Assembly (NCBI RefSeq): GCF_011682065.1
Contig: NZ_VUYU01000004.1
Coordinates: forward strand, 1-64,000
DNA: 64,000 nt
Direction: 5' to 3'
Origin: Massilia rubra
Lineage (GTDB): Bacteria > Pseudomonadota > Gammaproteobacteria > Burkholderiales > Burkholderiaceae_D
Position 1 is the stretch's first letter. Every line of letters begins with the position of its first letter. The notes beneath the pieces are model-generated. The model did no database searches. It worked only from the letters and a program-made list of their open reading frames with translations, and had not been told where the DNA came from. Of the stretch, positions 1 to 12,200 are shown in pieces. Made by a program: the position numbers and the translations under genes.

Positions 1-3000
1 CCGCGCCGCTGCCGCTCTCGTTCGCGCAGCAGCGCCTGTGGTTCCTGGACCAGCTCGACCACGCGGCCGGGGCGGCGTACCACATGCCGGCCGGGCTGCG
101 CCTGTCGGGCCAACTGGACACGGACGCGCTGGTGCGCGCGCTCGACCGTATCGTGGCGCGTCACGAAAGCTTGCGCACCTGCTTTGTCGAGGTCGACGGC
201 ACGCCGTGGCAGCGCATCGGCGCGGCAGGGCAGGGCATGGCGCTGGCGCGCCACGACCTGTCGCATCTGCGCGGGCATGAGCAGGAACAGGCCTTGGCCG
301 CGCAGGCGCAGGATGAAAGCGCGGCGCCGTTCGACCTGGCGCGCGGGCCGCTGATCCGCGCGCGCCTGCTGCGCTTGGGCGAGCGCGAGCATGTGTTGCT
401 GGTGACCCAGCACCACATCGTTTCCGACGGCTGGTCGGTGGGGGTGCTGGTGCGCGAATTCGCGGCGCTGTACACGGCCTTCAGCCAGTCGCTGGACGAT
501 CCGCTGGCGCCGCTGGCGATCCAGTACGCCGATTACGCGCTCTGGCAGCGCGACTATCTGCAGGGCGAAGCACTGGAACGCCAGTGCAGCTTCTGGAGCG
601 CGCACCTGGCCGGCGCGCCGGCGCTGCTGGAACTGCCGACCGATCATCCGCGTCCGGCCCGGCAAAGCCATGCCGGCGCCAGCGTGGCGTTCGCGCTGCC
701 GGCCGCGCTCACGGCGCAGTTGCAGGCGCTCGGCCAGCGCCATGGCGCCACGCTGTTCATGGTGCTGCTGGGGGCGTGGTCGGTGCTGATGAGCCGCTTG
801 AGCGGACAGGACGACGTGGTGATCGGCACCCCGGTGGCGAACCGCCAGCGCGCCGAGGTCGAGCCCCTGATCGGCTTCTTCGTCAATACCCTGGCCGTGC
901 GCGTGCGCCTGGACGCCGATCCGAGCGTGGCGCAGTTGCTCGAACAGGTCAAGGGCACGCTGCTGGACGCGTACGCGCACCAGGACATCCCGTTCGAACA
1001 GGTGGTCGAGGTGGTCAAGCCGGTCAGGAGCCTGGCACACAGTCCCCTGTTCCAGGTGATGCTTACGCTGAACAATACGCCCGAGCGGCGAAGCATCGTT
1101 TTGCCCGGTTTGTCGTTGAACGGCATCGAGAGCGACGTCACGAGCGCGCAGTGTGACTTGACGATGTCGCTCACCGAGGTCGATGGTGTTCTCGCGGGTG
1201 AGCTTACGTATGCCAGTTCATTGTTCGAACAGGGCACGATCTTGCGCCTGATCAGCGCATGGGAAACTGTGTTGACAGCCATGGCCGGTGACGACCAGCA
1301 AACAAGCAGCCGCGTACCGCTGCTGTCCGCATCCGAGCGCCACCGTGTGCTGGAGACCTTCAATACCACGCGGCAGGGCGAACCTGCGGAACGCACGATC
1401 CATCGCATCGTCGAGAAACAGGCCGAAAACCATCCTAAGGCGGTGGCGCTGCGCTGCGATGGACAAGCGCTTAGCTATTCCGAACTGAACCGGAAGGCCA
1501 ACCAGCTCGCCCATTACCTGATCGGGCTCGGGATTGAACCCGATCAGCGCGTTGCCATTTGCATGGACCGGTCGCTCGATATGTTCGTCGGCCTGCTTGC
1601 GGTTCTGAAGGCCGGTGCGGCCTACGTGCCGCTCGACCCGGGCTATCCGCTTGCGCGCCTGCGTTATATGATCGAGGACAGCGCCCCGCGCGTCTTGCTG
1701 ACCCGGCAGGACTTTGCAAGCGTCGTGCCCCAGCCCGGCCTGCCGGTGCTGGCCATTGACGGCAAGGAGGAAGCGGCGATCGCTGCCGCGTCGGCCGCCA
1801 ATCCGCAAGTCGACGCTCTCACGGCGGGCCATTTGGCCTATGTGATCTATACCTCGGGCTCGACCGGCACGCCCAAGGGTGTGATGATCGATCATGCGGC
1901 GGCGTGCAACCTGGCGATGGCGCAGCGGCAGCTGCTTGGACTGACCGCAACAGCCCAGGTGTTGCAGTTTGCCTCGTTCAGTTTCGACGCTTGCGTGTGG
2001 GAGATCCTGATGGCCTGGGGGGCGGGCGCCACCTTGCACGTGGCTCAGCGCGATGCGCTGCTGCCGGGCTCCTCTCTATGCGGCACGATGCGAGATCTCG
2101 GCATTACGCATGCGACCTTGCCATCGGCCGTACTCGCACTGAGCCCCGACATCGCAATGCTGCCCCGCTTGCACCTGATTGCGGCGGGCGAAGTCTTGCA
2201 GACCCAGCTGGCAGAGCGCCTGCGCAGCAGGCATGTCCTCATGAATGCCTATGGTCCGACCGAAGCAACAGTGTGTGCGACAGCTTATCTGGTGCGCGAC
2301 GACAGCCCGAACCGGGTCCCTATCGGCAAACCGCTGGCCAATATGCGCGTCTATATTCTCGATCGCCATGGCGCGCCTGTTCCGGTTGGCGTGCGTGGCG
2401 AAATGTATATCGGCGGCGCCGGTATCGGGCGCGGTTACCTCGGGCGCGCCGACTTGACGGCGGAGCGCTTCGTGGCCGATCCGTTCAGTGACAAGCCCGG
2501 CGCGCGCATGTACAAGACCGGCGACATCGGCCGTTGGCTCGATGATGGCAATGTGGACTATGTGGGGCGCAACGATACCCAGGTCAAGCTGCGCGGGTTC
2601 CGGATAGAGCCCGGCGAGATCGAAAGCCGGCTGCGCGAATGCGCCGGCGTGCGCGAAGCGGTCGTCGTGGTGCGCGCCCAGGCGGCCGCCGCGGACACGC
2701 TGGTGGCCTATCTGACCTGCGACACTGAAGATGGGGGCAACAGCGCGCACTGGCGCCGCCACTTGTCGGAGCTCTTGCCCGACTATATGGTTCCGGCGCA
2801 CTTTGTGGTCCTGGCGGCGATGCCGCTCACGCCAAATGGCAAGATCGATGTCGGAAACCTGCCGGCCCCGCAACGCGCGGCCCTGGCGCTGGCAGCTGTT
2901 GAAGAACCCGATGGCCCGGTGGAAACGGTGCTGGCGGCGCTATGGTGCGAGTTGCTGGGCCTGGCGCGGGTCGGCAGAAACGACAACTTCTTCGAGCTGG

Positions 3001-3236
3001 GCGGGCACTCGCTCCAGGTGGTCCGGCTGATCGGACGTATCCGCGAGCAGTTCGATGTCGAGCTCTCGCCCAAGGCCGTGTTCCAGAGCCCGGTTCTCGT
3101 CGATCTCTCCGAGACCATCATCGAGGCGAAACTCGCTGCCTTCTCCGACGAGGAGCTTGCCGCCATGGACGCCGAATTAAACGTGCTTTCTGAACGAGAG
3201 CTACTTAACCTGATTTCCGAGAGCAAAGATGACTGA
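1..3236 (+). CDS. Non-ribosomal peptide synthetase, C-A-T module, 5' truncated
   Basis: The reading frame is open from base 3, so the true start lies outside the window. The domain order is condensation (SFAQQRLWFLDQL near base 21; active-site HHIVSDG near 411-431), adenylation (YTSGSTGTPKG near 1849; NAYGPTE near 2245) and thiolation (FFELGGHSL near 2989, with the Ser that carries phosphopantetheine). The ten A-domain pocket residues read by alignment to GrsA are D-A-W-T-I-A-A-V-C-K, which matches the phenylalanine code almost exactly, so Phe is the likely substrate. There is no thioesterase. After the T domain comes a charged tail of about 45 residues, probably a docking segment for the next synthetase, whose start codon overlaps this stop by 8 bases. 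Upstream modules may exist outside the window. The module assignment is secure; the substrate is a by-eye prediction. Confidence 0.95.
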   Translation, partial: APLPLSFAQQRLWFLDQLDHAAGAAYHMPAGLRLSGQLDTDALVRALDRIVARHESLRTCFVEVDGTPWQRIGAAGQGMALARHDLSHLRGHEQEQALAAQAQDESAAPFDLARGPLIRARLLRLGEREHVLLVTQHHIVSDGWSVGVLVREFAALYTAFSQSLDDPLAPLAIQYADYALWQRDYLQGEALERQCSFWSAHLAGAPALLELPTDHPRPARQSHAGASVAFALPAALTAQLQALGQRHGATLFMVLLGAWSVLMSRLSGQDDVVIGTPVANRQRAEVEPLIGFFVNTLAVRVRLDADPSVAQLLEQVKGTLLDAYAHQDIPFEQVVEVVKPVRSLAHSPLFQVMLTLNNTPERRSIVLPGLSLNGIESDVTSAQCDLTMSLTEVDGVLAGELTYASSLFEQGTILRLISAWETVLTAMAGDDQQTSSRVPLLSASERHRVLETFNTTRQGEPAERTIHRIVEKQAENHPKAVALRCDGQALSYSELNRKANQLAHYLIGLGIEPDQRVAICMDRSLDMFVGLLAVLKAGAAYVPLDPGYPLARLRYMIEDSAPRVLLTRQDFASVVPQPGLPVLAIDGKEEAAIAAASAANPQVDALTAGHLAYVIYTSGSTGTPKGVMIDHAAACNLAMAQRQLLGLTATAQVLQFASFSFDACVWEILMAWGAGATLHVAQRDALLPGSSLCGTMRDLGITHATLPSAVLALSPDIAMLPRLHLIAAGEVLQTQLAERLRSRHVLMNAYGPTEATVCATAYLVRDDSPNRVPIGKPLANMRVYILDRHGAPVPVGVRGEMYIGGAGIGRGYLGRADLTAERFVADPFSDKPGARMYKTGDIGRWLDDGNVDYVGRNDTQVKLRGFRIEPGEIESRLRECAGVREAVVVVRAQAAAADTLVAYLTCDTEDGGNSAHWRRHLSELLPDYMVPAHFVVLAAMPLTPNGKIDVGNLPAPQRAALALAAVEEPDGPVETVLAALWCELLGLARVGRNDNFFELGGHSLQVVRLIGRIREQFDVELSPKAVFQSPVLVDLSETIIEAKLAAFSDEELAAMDAELNVLSERELLNLISESKDD
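11..1085 (+). repeat. Condensation-domain DNA repeat, copy A
   Basis: This stretch encodes the first C domain and is nearly identical at the DNA level to 3352-4424 and 9814-10886. For example, the blocks around the second conserved motif and the QYADYA region agree almost base for base. Similarity falls off sharply at the C-terminal end of the C domain (after the HSPLFQ motif), which points to gene conversion or domain shuffling limited to this domain. Confidence 0.8.
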
Positions 3237-6200
3237 AGAGCTTGATGCCCATGCGCGCCTTAAACGCCACGCACTCCTGCAAAAAATGATGCAGCGGCGT
3301 ACCAGCGAGAGCGGCCATGCGATTCCCCGCGCCGACCGTCACGCCAGCTTGCCGTTATCGTTCGCGCAGCAACGCCTGTGGTTCCTGGACCAGCTCGACG
3401 ACGCGGCCGGGGCGGCGTACCACATGCCGGCCGGGTTGCGCCTGTCGGGCGAACTGGACACGGAGGCGCTGGTGCGCGCGCTGGACCGCATCGTGGCGCG
3501 CCACGAGAACTTGCGCACCAGCTTTCCCAGTCGCGATGGCGCGCCGCTGCAGCATATTGGCGCGCCGAACCAGGGCTTCGCGCTCGCCAGGCACGACTTG
3601 TGTCATTTGCATGGCGCGGCGCAGGAGGCGGCGGTCCATGCGCTGATCGGCGCGGACAGCGACGCGCCATTCGCCCTGGCCGATGGCCCGCTGATCCGCG
3701 GCAGCCTGCTGCGCCTGGGCGAGCGCGAGCACGTGCTGCTGGTGACCCAGCACCACATCATTTCCGACGGCTGGTCGGTGGCGGTGCTGGTGCGCGAACT
3801 GACGGCGCTGTACACGGCCTTCAGCCAGTCGCTGGACGATCCGCTGGCGCCGCTGGCGATCCAGTATGCCGATTACGCGGCCTGGCAGCGCGACTATCTG
3901 CAGGGCGAACGACTGGAACGCCAGGGCAGCTTCTGGAGCGCGCACCTGGCCGGCGCGCCGGCGCTGCTGGAACTGCCGACCGACCATCCGCGTCCGGCCC
4001 GCCAAAGCTACGCCGGCGCCAGCGTGGCGTTCGCGCTGCCGGCCGCGCTCACCGCGCAGCTGCAGGCACTCGGCCAGCGCCACGGCGCCACCCTGTTCAT
4101 GGTGCTGCTGGGGGCGTGGTCGGTGTTGATGAGCCGCTTGAGCGGTCAGGACGATGTGGTGATCGGCACCCCGGTGGCAAACCGCCAGCGCGCCGAGGTC
4201 GAACCCCTGATCGGCTTCTTCGTCAATACCCTGGCCGTGCGCGTGCGCCTGGACGCCGATCCGAGCGTGGCGCAATTGATCGAACAGGTCAAGGGCACCA
4301 TGCTGGACGCGTACGCGCACCAGGACATCCCGTTCGAACAGGTGGTCGAGGCGCTCAGGCCAGCGAGGAGCTTGAGCCACAGTCCCTTGTTTCAAGTCAT
4401 GCTCACGCTGAACAACACTCCCGAGGCAAAGGCCATCGCGCTGCCCGGACTCACACTGGAGGGGTTGGGATCGCGCGACAATACGTCGAAGGTCGATCTG
4501 TCGATGGCGCTCACCGAAGTGGGGGGCGGCTTGCAAGGTTCGTTGACATATGCCACCGATTTGTTTGAAGGGGCCAGCATCGGCCGCCTGATCGATTGCT
4601 GGCGTTGCCTGCTCGACGCCATGGCAGGCGATGAGCATGCGCGCACAGGGCGCTTGCCGCTGTTGACCTCGCCAATGCGCAAGCAACTGCTGTCCGACTT
4701 TAACGCGACCCGCGCATCTTTTCCAGCAGAAAAGCTGATCCACCAACTGTTCGAGGAACAAGTCGTCCTGCAAGCGGCGACGCGCGCCGTGACGTATGAG
4801 GGATCGCATTTATCCTACGGCGAACTGAACGACCGTGCAAACCAGTTAGCGCATTACCTGATCGGGCTGGGCGTGGGGCCTGACGTGCGGGTGGCGATTT
4901 GCCTGGAGCGCTCGCTGGACCTGGTGGTTGGCCTGCTGGGCATCCTGAAGGCAGGTGGCGCTTACGTCCCGCTCGATCCCACCTACCCGCGCGAACGGCT
5001 GGCCGACATGCTGGCCGATTGCGCGCCCCGGCTTGTGCTCACGCTTGGCGCGTTGGCGCCGCTGCTGCCGCCGCTCGGCACGGCCGTGGTGTGCCTGGAT
5101 GCCATACAGCCGGTTCTGTGCGCTCAAGCGCTGGGCAATCCTGTGCTGCCGGAACTCCATGCCCGACACCTGGCCTACGTGATCTATACCTCGGGATCGA
5201 CGGGGAGACCCAAAGGCGCCATGAACGAGCACCGCAGCGTGGTTAACCGCTTGCTCTGGGCACGCGAGGAATACGCGATTGGGCCGCACGACAAGATATT
5301 GCAAAAAACGCCATTCGGGTTCGATGTCTCGGTATGGGAGTTTTTCCTGCCCTTGCTCGCTGGCGCCACGCTGGTGCTGGCACGGCCCGGGCAACAAGGC
5401 GACGCGGCCTATCTGGTCGAGCTGATCGCCGAACAAGACATCACGGTCCTCCACTTTGTGCCATCGATGCTGCAAGTGTTCCTGGACCAGGCCGCCCCGC
5501 TCAGGACGTCGCGCCTGCGCGATATCTTGTGCAGTGGCGAAGCCTTGCCCTACGCACTGCAGCGCATGTCGCACAGCGTGCTGCCACAGGTGCGCCTGCA
5601 CAATCTGTACGGACCGACCGAAGCGGCCATCGACGTCACTTACTGGCGTTGCAGCGCCACCGCCCATGCCGGCATCGTCCCGATAGGACGACCGATCTGG
5701 AATACCAGCATGTATGTGCTGGACCGGTATCTGCAGCCCGTGCCGCTTGGCGTGCGCGGGGAATTGTACATTGGCGGCATTGGTGTCGCACGCGGCTACC
5801 TGAACCGGCCGGAATTGACGGCCGAGCGCTTCGTGGCCGATCCATTTAGTCTTGAGCCCGATGCGCGCATGTACAAGACGGGCGACGTGGGGCGCTGGCT
5901 GGACGACGGTCAACTCGAGTATCTGGGGCGCAACGACTTCCAGGTCAAGCTGCGCGGCTTCCGCATCGAGCTCGGCGAAATCGAGGCGCGCCTGTTGGCG
6001 TGCGAGGGCGTGCGCGAAGCGGTGGTGCTGGCGCTGGCGCCGCCGCAAGGGCAGGGCCAGGGAGACGCGCGCCTGGTCGCGTACCTGACGGCCACGCCGG
6101 AAAGCGACCCGGCCGCGCTCGAGCCGGGCGCGCTGCGCCAGGCCTTGCTGGCCTACCTGCCCGAGTACATGGTGCCAGGCGCGTTCGTGACGCTGGCGGC

Positions 6201-9200
6201 GCTGCCGCTCACGCCGAACGGCAAGCTGGACCGCAAGGCCTTGCCGGCGCCGGATGGCGCGGCGATGTCCCAGGCCGACTATACAGCGCCGCAAGGCGCC
6301 GCCGAGCAGGCCATGGCGGCCATCTGGCAAGAGCTGCTCGGCGTGGAACGGGTGGGACGCGACGACCATTTCTTCGAGCTCGGCGGACATTCCCTCCTCG
6401 CCGTGACCCTGGTTCAGCGCTTGCGCTTGATCAAGCTGCAGGTTGATGTGAGGAATCTGTTCGCGACGCCCGTGTTGTGGATGCTGTGTGCCTCCTGCAC
6501 AGGCTGGAGCGAAACGCCCGCGCACGCGCCTGGCGATGCGCAGGCCAATCCCGCGCTGGTGACGCTGAGCGAGGACGAGATGGCGCAGATCGGCGCGATC
6601 GTGGCTGGCGGCTTGGGCAATGTACAGGACATCTATCCCCTCGCACCTTTGCAGGAAGGAATTCTGTTTCATCACATGCTGGGTGGCCAGGGGGACGCCT
6701 ATCTGACTTCCGTGTTGACCAGCTTTGCCAGCCGGGCCACGCTGGACGGCGCGATTGCCGGCTTGCGCAGGACGATCGCGCGACACGACATATTGCGCAC
6801 GGCGATCCTGTGGGAAGGATTGTCCGAGCCGGTGCAAGTGGTGTGCCGCGAGGTCGAGTTACATGTCGAGGAGGTGGTGTTTGACGCGGCTGAAGGCGAG
6901 ATCATGGAACAATTGCGCACGCGCTTCGATCCTCGCCGCAATCGGCTTGCCGTCAGTTCCGCGCCCTTGATGCGCCTGCACGTATGCCATGATGCGCCGC
7001 GCGCGCGCTGGCTGATGCTGATGTGGGTGCATCACCTGATCGCCGACCACGTTGCGATCAAGTTGATGTACCAGGAGGTGGGCGCTTATCTGGCCGACGC
7101 CGGCGCGCAGCTGGCGCCGAGCGTGCCCTACCGGGACTATATCGCGCAGACCAGGCGGCCCGGAGCGCGCGAAGAGCAAGAGCGCTTTTTCCGTACCATG
7201 CTCGACGGCGTGACTGAACCGGCCACGCCCTTTGGCCTGCTCGACGTCCATGGCGATGGCAGCGACATCCAAGAAGCGCACCTGGCCATCGACGCCATCC
7301 TCGGTGCGCGCCTGCGCGCCTGCGCGCGCCGCCTGGGCGTGGCAAGTGCGACCTTGTTTCACCTTGCATGGGCGCAGGTCCTGGGCCGTAGCTCTGGCCA
7401 GCATGACGTCGTGTTTGGTACCGTGCTGTTGGGGCGGATGCATGCGGGCGCCGACGCTGAGCGCGCCCTCGGCCTGTTCATCAACACGCTGCCGATCCGC
7501 ATTGATATCGGCGCTGGCAGTGCCGCCACGCTGGCGCGCGAAACCCATGCACGCCTGGCCGAATTACTGCGCCATGAGCATGCGCCGCTGAGCCTGGCCT
7601 ACCGCTGTAGCGCGGTGCAGGCACCGGCGCCGCTGTTCGTCGCGCTGCTCAATTACCGGCATGGTACGGCGGACGCGGTGGCGCCCGCCGCCGTGCTTGA
7701 AGGTATCCACGCCTTGTCGAGTGAAGAGCGGACGAATTATCCGCTGACCCTGGGCGTTGACGATCTCGTCGATCGCTTCGCCTTGACTGTGCAGGCGAGC
7801 AGTGCCTGCGCGTGCGCGCCGGTCTGCGCGCTGATGGAGACCGCACTGGAATCGCTGGTCACCGCTCTTGAAAGCGGCTCGGACCAGGCGTTGGCAACGC
7901 TCGACATTCTGCCCGCCGCCGAGCGGCGCCGCCTGATCGTCGAATTCAATGCCAATAGCGCGCCAATTCCGGCCGTGGCGCTGGCGCACGCGGCATTCGA
8001 ACGGCAGGTTAAGGCGCAGCCGGACGCGATCGCCTTGCGCTATGAGGGACTCGACCGATTCGAATCACTGAGCTACGACGCGCTGAACCGGCGCGCCAAC
8101 CGCCTGGCGCACTGCCTGATCGCGCACGGCGTGAAGGCCGACGACCGGGTTGCGCTGTGCATGGCGCGCGGCCCGGACCTGGTTGTGGCGATGCTGGCCA
8201 TTCTCAAGGCCGGCGCCGGCTACGTGCCGCTCGACCCGGCCTATCCGGAGCAACGGCTGGCCTGGATGCTCGACGACAGCGCCCCGAGCGCGCTGGTCAC
8301 CGACGCCGATGGCGCCGCGCGCTGGGCCGGACGCTTGCCCGCCTGTCCGGTGATCGCCCTGGCCGGCCCTGGCAGCGGCGCGCTGGCGGACCAGCCGGAC
8401 GGCAATCCGGACCCGTCCAGCCTGGGACTGGGGCCGTCCCATCTTGCCTACGTCATCTATACCTCCGGCACTTCCGGCCAGCCCAAGGGGGTGATGGTCA
8501 CGCACCGCAATATCGCGCAGCATATCGCGGCCTCGATCGCGCACTACGGCATCGGCGCCGGCGATTGCGTGCTGCAATTCACCTCGATCAGCTTCGACCC
8601 GTCGGCCGAACAGATCCTGTGCGCGCTGGGCGCAGGCGTGCGCCTGCTGCTGCGCGGGGAACACGTATGGACACCGGAGGAACTGGGAACGCTGCTGCGC
8701 ACCCATGCGGTGAGCGTGGCCAACATCGCGCCGGCCTACTTCGCCAGCCTGGGCGACACCCTGGCCCAGGCCGATTCGCTGCGGCTGCTCATTGTCGGGG
8801 GCGACAAGCTGGGGCAGGCCGCGCTGGAGAGCTTGCCGCCTGGCTGCACGCTGCTCAACGCCTACGGCCCGACCGAAACGACGGTCACCGCGACCACGTT
8901 CGCGCTCGCGGCGGGCGGGCCGGTACCCGCCGCCATCCCGATCGGTAAGCCATACGGCAATACCCGCGTCTACGTGCTGGACGCGCATCTGCAGCCGGTG
9001 CCGCTGGGCGTCAGCGGCGAGATCCACATCGGCGGCGCCGGCGTGGCGCGCGGCTACCTGAACCGGCCGGAACTGACGGCCGAGCGCTTCGTGGTCGATC
9101 CGTTCAGTCCCGCGCCTGATGCGCGCATGTACAAGACGGGCGACCTGGGGCGCTGGCGCACCGACGGCCAGCTCGAGTACCTTGGGCGCAACGACTTCCA

Positions 9201-12200
9201 GGTGAAGGTGCGCGGCTTCCGCATCGAACTGGGCGAAATCGAGGCGCGCCTGGTGGCGTGCGCGGGCGTGCGCGAAGCGGTGGTGCTGGCGCTGGCGCCG
9301 CCACAAGGGAAGGGCGACGCGCGCCTGGTCGCGTACCTGACGGCGACGCCGGAAGGCGACGCCTCCGCGCTCGAGCCGGGCGCGCTGCGCCAGGCGTTGC
9401 TGGCGCACCTGCCCGAATACATGGTGCCAGGCGCGTTCGTGACGCTGGCGGCGCTGCCGCTCACGCCGAACGGCAAGCTGGACCGCAAGGCGCTGCCGGC
9501 GCCGGATGGCGCGGCACTGGCGCTGGCGCGCTACGCGGCGCCGCAAGGGGCCACCGAACAAGCGCTGGCCGCCATCTGGCAAGAACTGCTGGGGGTTGAG
9601 CGGGTCGGCCGCGAAGACCATTTCTTCGATCTCGGCGGGCACTCGCTGCTGGCGGTGCAACTGGCGTCGCGGGTGCGCCAGCGCATGGGGGCCGAGCTGC
9701 CGCTGCGCACCCTGTTCGCGCGCCCGCTGCTGCGCGAGCTCGCTGGCAGCCTGGCGCAGCTGGCGTGCGCGCCGCTGGCGCCGATTGCGGCGGCCAGCCG
9801 CGCCGCACCGCTGCCGCTCTCGTTCGCGCAGCAGCGCCTGTGGTTCCTGGACCAGCTCGACCACGCAGCTGCGGCGGCGTACCACATGCCGGCCGGGCTG
9901 CGCCTGTCGGGTGAACTGGATGCGGACGCGCTGGTGCGCGCGCTGGACCGTATCGTGGCGCGCCACGAAAGCCTGCGCACCTGCTTTGTCGAGGTCGACG
10001 GCATGCCGTGGCAGCGCATCGGGTCGGCGGGGCAGGGCATGGCGCTGGCGCGCCACGACCTGTCGCATTTGCGCGGTCATGAGCAGGAACAGGCCCTGGC
10101 GGCGCAGGCGCAGGATGAGAGCGCGGCGCCGTTCGACCTGGCGCGCGGGCCGCTGATCCGCGCGCGCCTGCTGCGCCTGGGCGAGCGCGAGCACGTGTTG
10201 CTGGTCACCCAGCACCACATCGTTTCCGACGGCTGGTCGGTGGGGGTGCTGGTGCGCGAATTCGCGGCGCTGTACACCGCCTTCAGCCAGGCGCTGGAAG
10301 ATCCGCTGGCGCCGCTGGCGATCCAGTACGCCGATTACGCGCTCTGGCAGCGCGACTATCTGCAGGGCGAACGACTGGAACGCCAGCGCAGCTTCTGGAG
10401 CGCGCACCTGGCGGGCGCGCCGGCGCTGCTGGAACTGCCGACCGACCATCCGCGTCCGGCCCGGCAAAGCCATGCCGGCGCCAGCGTGGCGTTCGCGCTG
10501 CCGGCCGCGCTCACCGCGCAGCTGCAGGCGCTCGGCCAGCGCCACGGCGCCACCCTGTTCATGGTGTTGTTGGGGGCGTGGTCGGTGTTGATGAGCCGCT
10601 TGAGCGGACAGGACGATGTGGTGATCGGCACCCCGGTGGCGAACCGCCAGCGCGCCGAGGTCGAGCCCCTGATCGGCTTCTTCGTCAATACCCTGGCCGT
10701 GCGCGTGCGCCTGGACGCCGATCCGAGCGTGGCGCAGTTGCTCGAACAGGTCAAGGGCACGCTGCTGGACGCGTACGCTCACCAGGATATCCCGTTCGAA
10801 CAAGTGGTGGAAGCGGTCAAGCCGGTGCGTAGTGCCAGCCACAGTCCCCTGTTCCAGACAGTCATCACGCTCGACAATACTCCCGCCAGCGCCACGCTCT
10901 CCTTGCCGAATCTGCAGCTGGCGCCGTTGGAAATGCCCGGGCTCAATACAAAATTCGACTTGACGCTCTCGCTGCGCCTGAGCGAAGGCAGGCTTCATGC
11001 GGAACTTGCCTATGCGACGTCTTTGTACTTGCCGGACCGGATTGAAGGTCTGCTCGCTTGCTGGCGCAACCTGCTTGATGCGATGGTGCGCGACGACGCG
11101 CAACCGGTCGCGCGCCTGGCGTTGATGAGCGCCGACGAACGCCGGCGCGTGCTGGTGGGCTTGAATGCCGCGCGCGCCACGTCCTCCTGCGAGCAACTGA
11201 TCCATCGCGTTTTCGAAGAGCTGGCTGAACGCCAGGCCGACGCTGTCGCCGTGCAATGCGCCGGTCAGGTGATGCATTACGGCGAGCTCAATCGCCAAGC
11301 CAACCAACTGGCGCATCACTTGATCGCGCTGGGCGTTACGGCCGAACAGACGGTCGTGATTTGCATGGACCGGACGCCGCAACTGGTGGTCGCGATGCTG
11401 GCGATCCTCAAGGCGGGAGGAGCGTATGTGCCACTCGACCCGAGCTATCCCCCGCAACGGCTGCATCAACTTTTCCGCGACAGCGGCGCCAACATCGTCC
11501 TGATGTTGACCGGGCAGGAACCCGCCGGTGCTTGCGCCGGCCTGGTGCCGGTGTATCTGGACGGCGAGGCCGCTGCGATCGCGGCGCGTCCCGCGCACAA
11601 TCCGGACCTGGCCCTGTCGCCGCGCCATCTGGCGTACGTGATGTACACGTCCGGCTCGACCGGCGCACCGAAAGGGGTGATGATTGAGCACCGCAGCGTG
11701 ATCAGGCTGGCCCTTGACGGCGGCTATGCTCCCCTTGCGCCAAGCGATTGCGTTGCCCATTGCGCGAACCCAGCCTTCGATGCCGCTACCTGGGAAGTAT
11801 GGGGAGCGCTCCTGAACGGCGCCAGGTTGCTGGTCGTGCCGGCGGCGCTGGTATTGATGCCGGCGGAGTTTGCCGAAGCATTGCTTGAGGGCGGCGTGAG
11901 CGCCATGTGGTTGACGGCGGGGCTGTTCAATCACTATATCGACACGCTGGCGCCGGTGTTCGCACGGCTGCGCTACCTGCTCATCGGTGGTGACGTGCTC
12001 GATCCCGCCGTGGTCGCGCGCCTGCTCGGCAGAAGCGAACGGCCAGCCGTCGTATTGAATGGATACGGACCGACGGAAACCACCACCTTCGCCGCAACGT
12101 ATGCAATCGTGCCGGGTAGCGAACCGATGGGGCAGATTCCACTCGGACGTCCGATTGGTCACACCACCATCTATGTGCTCGATGCCTGCCTGACGCCGGT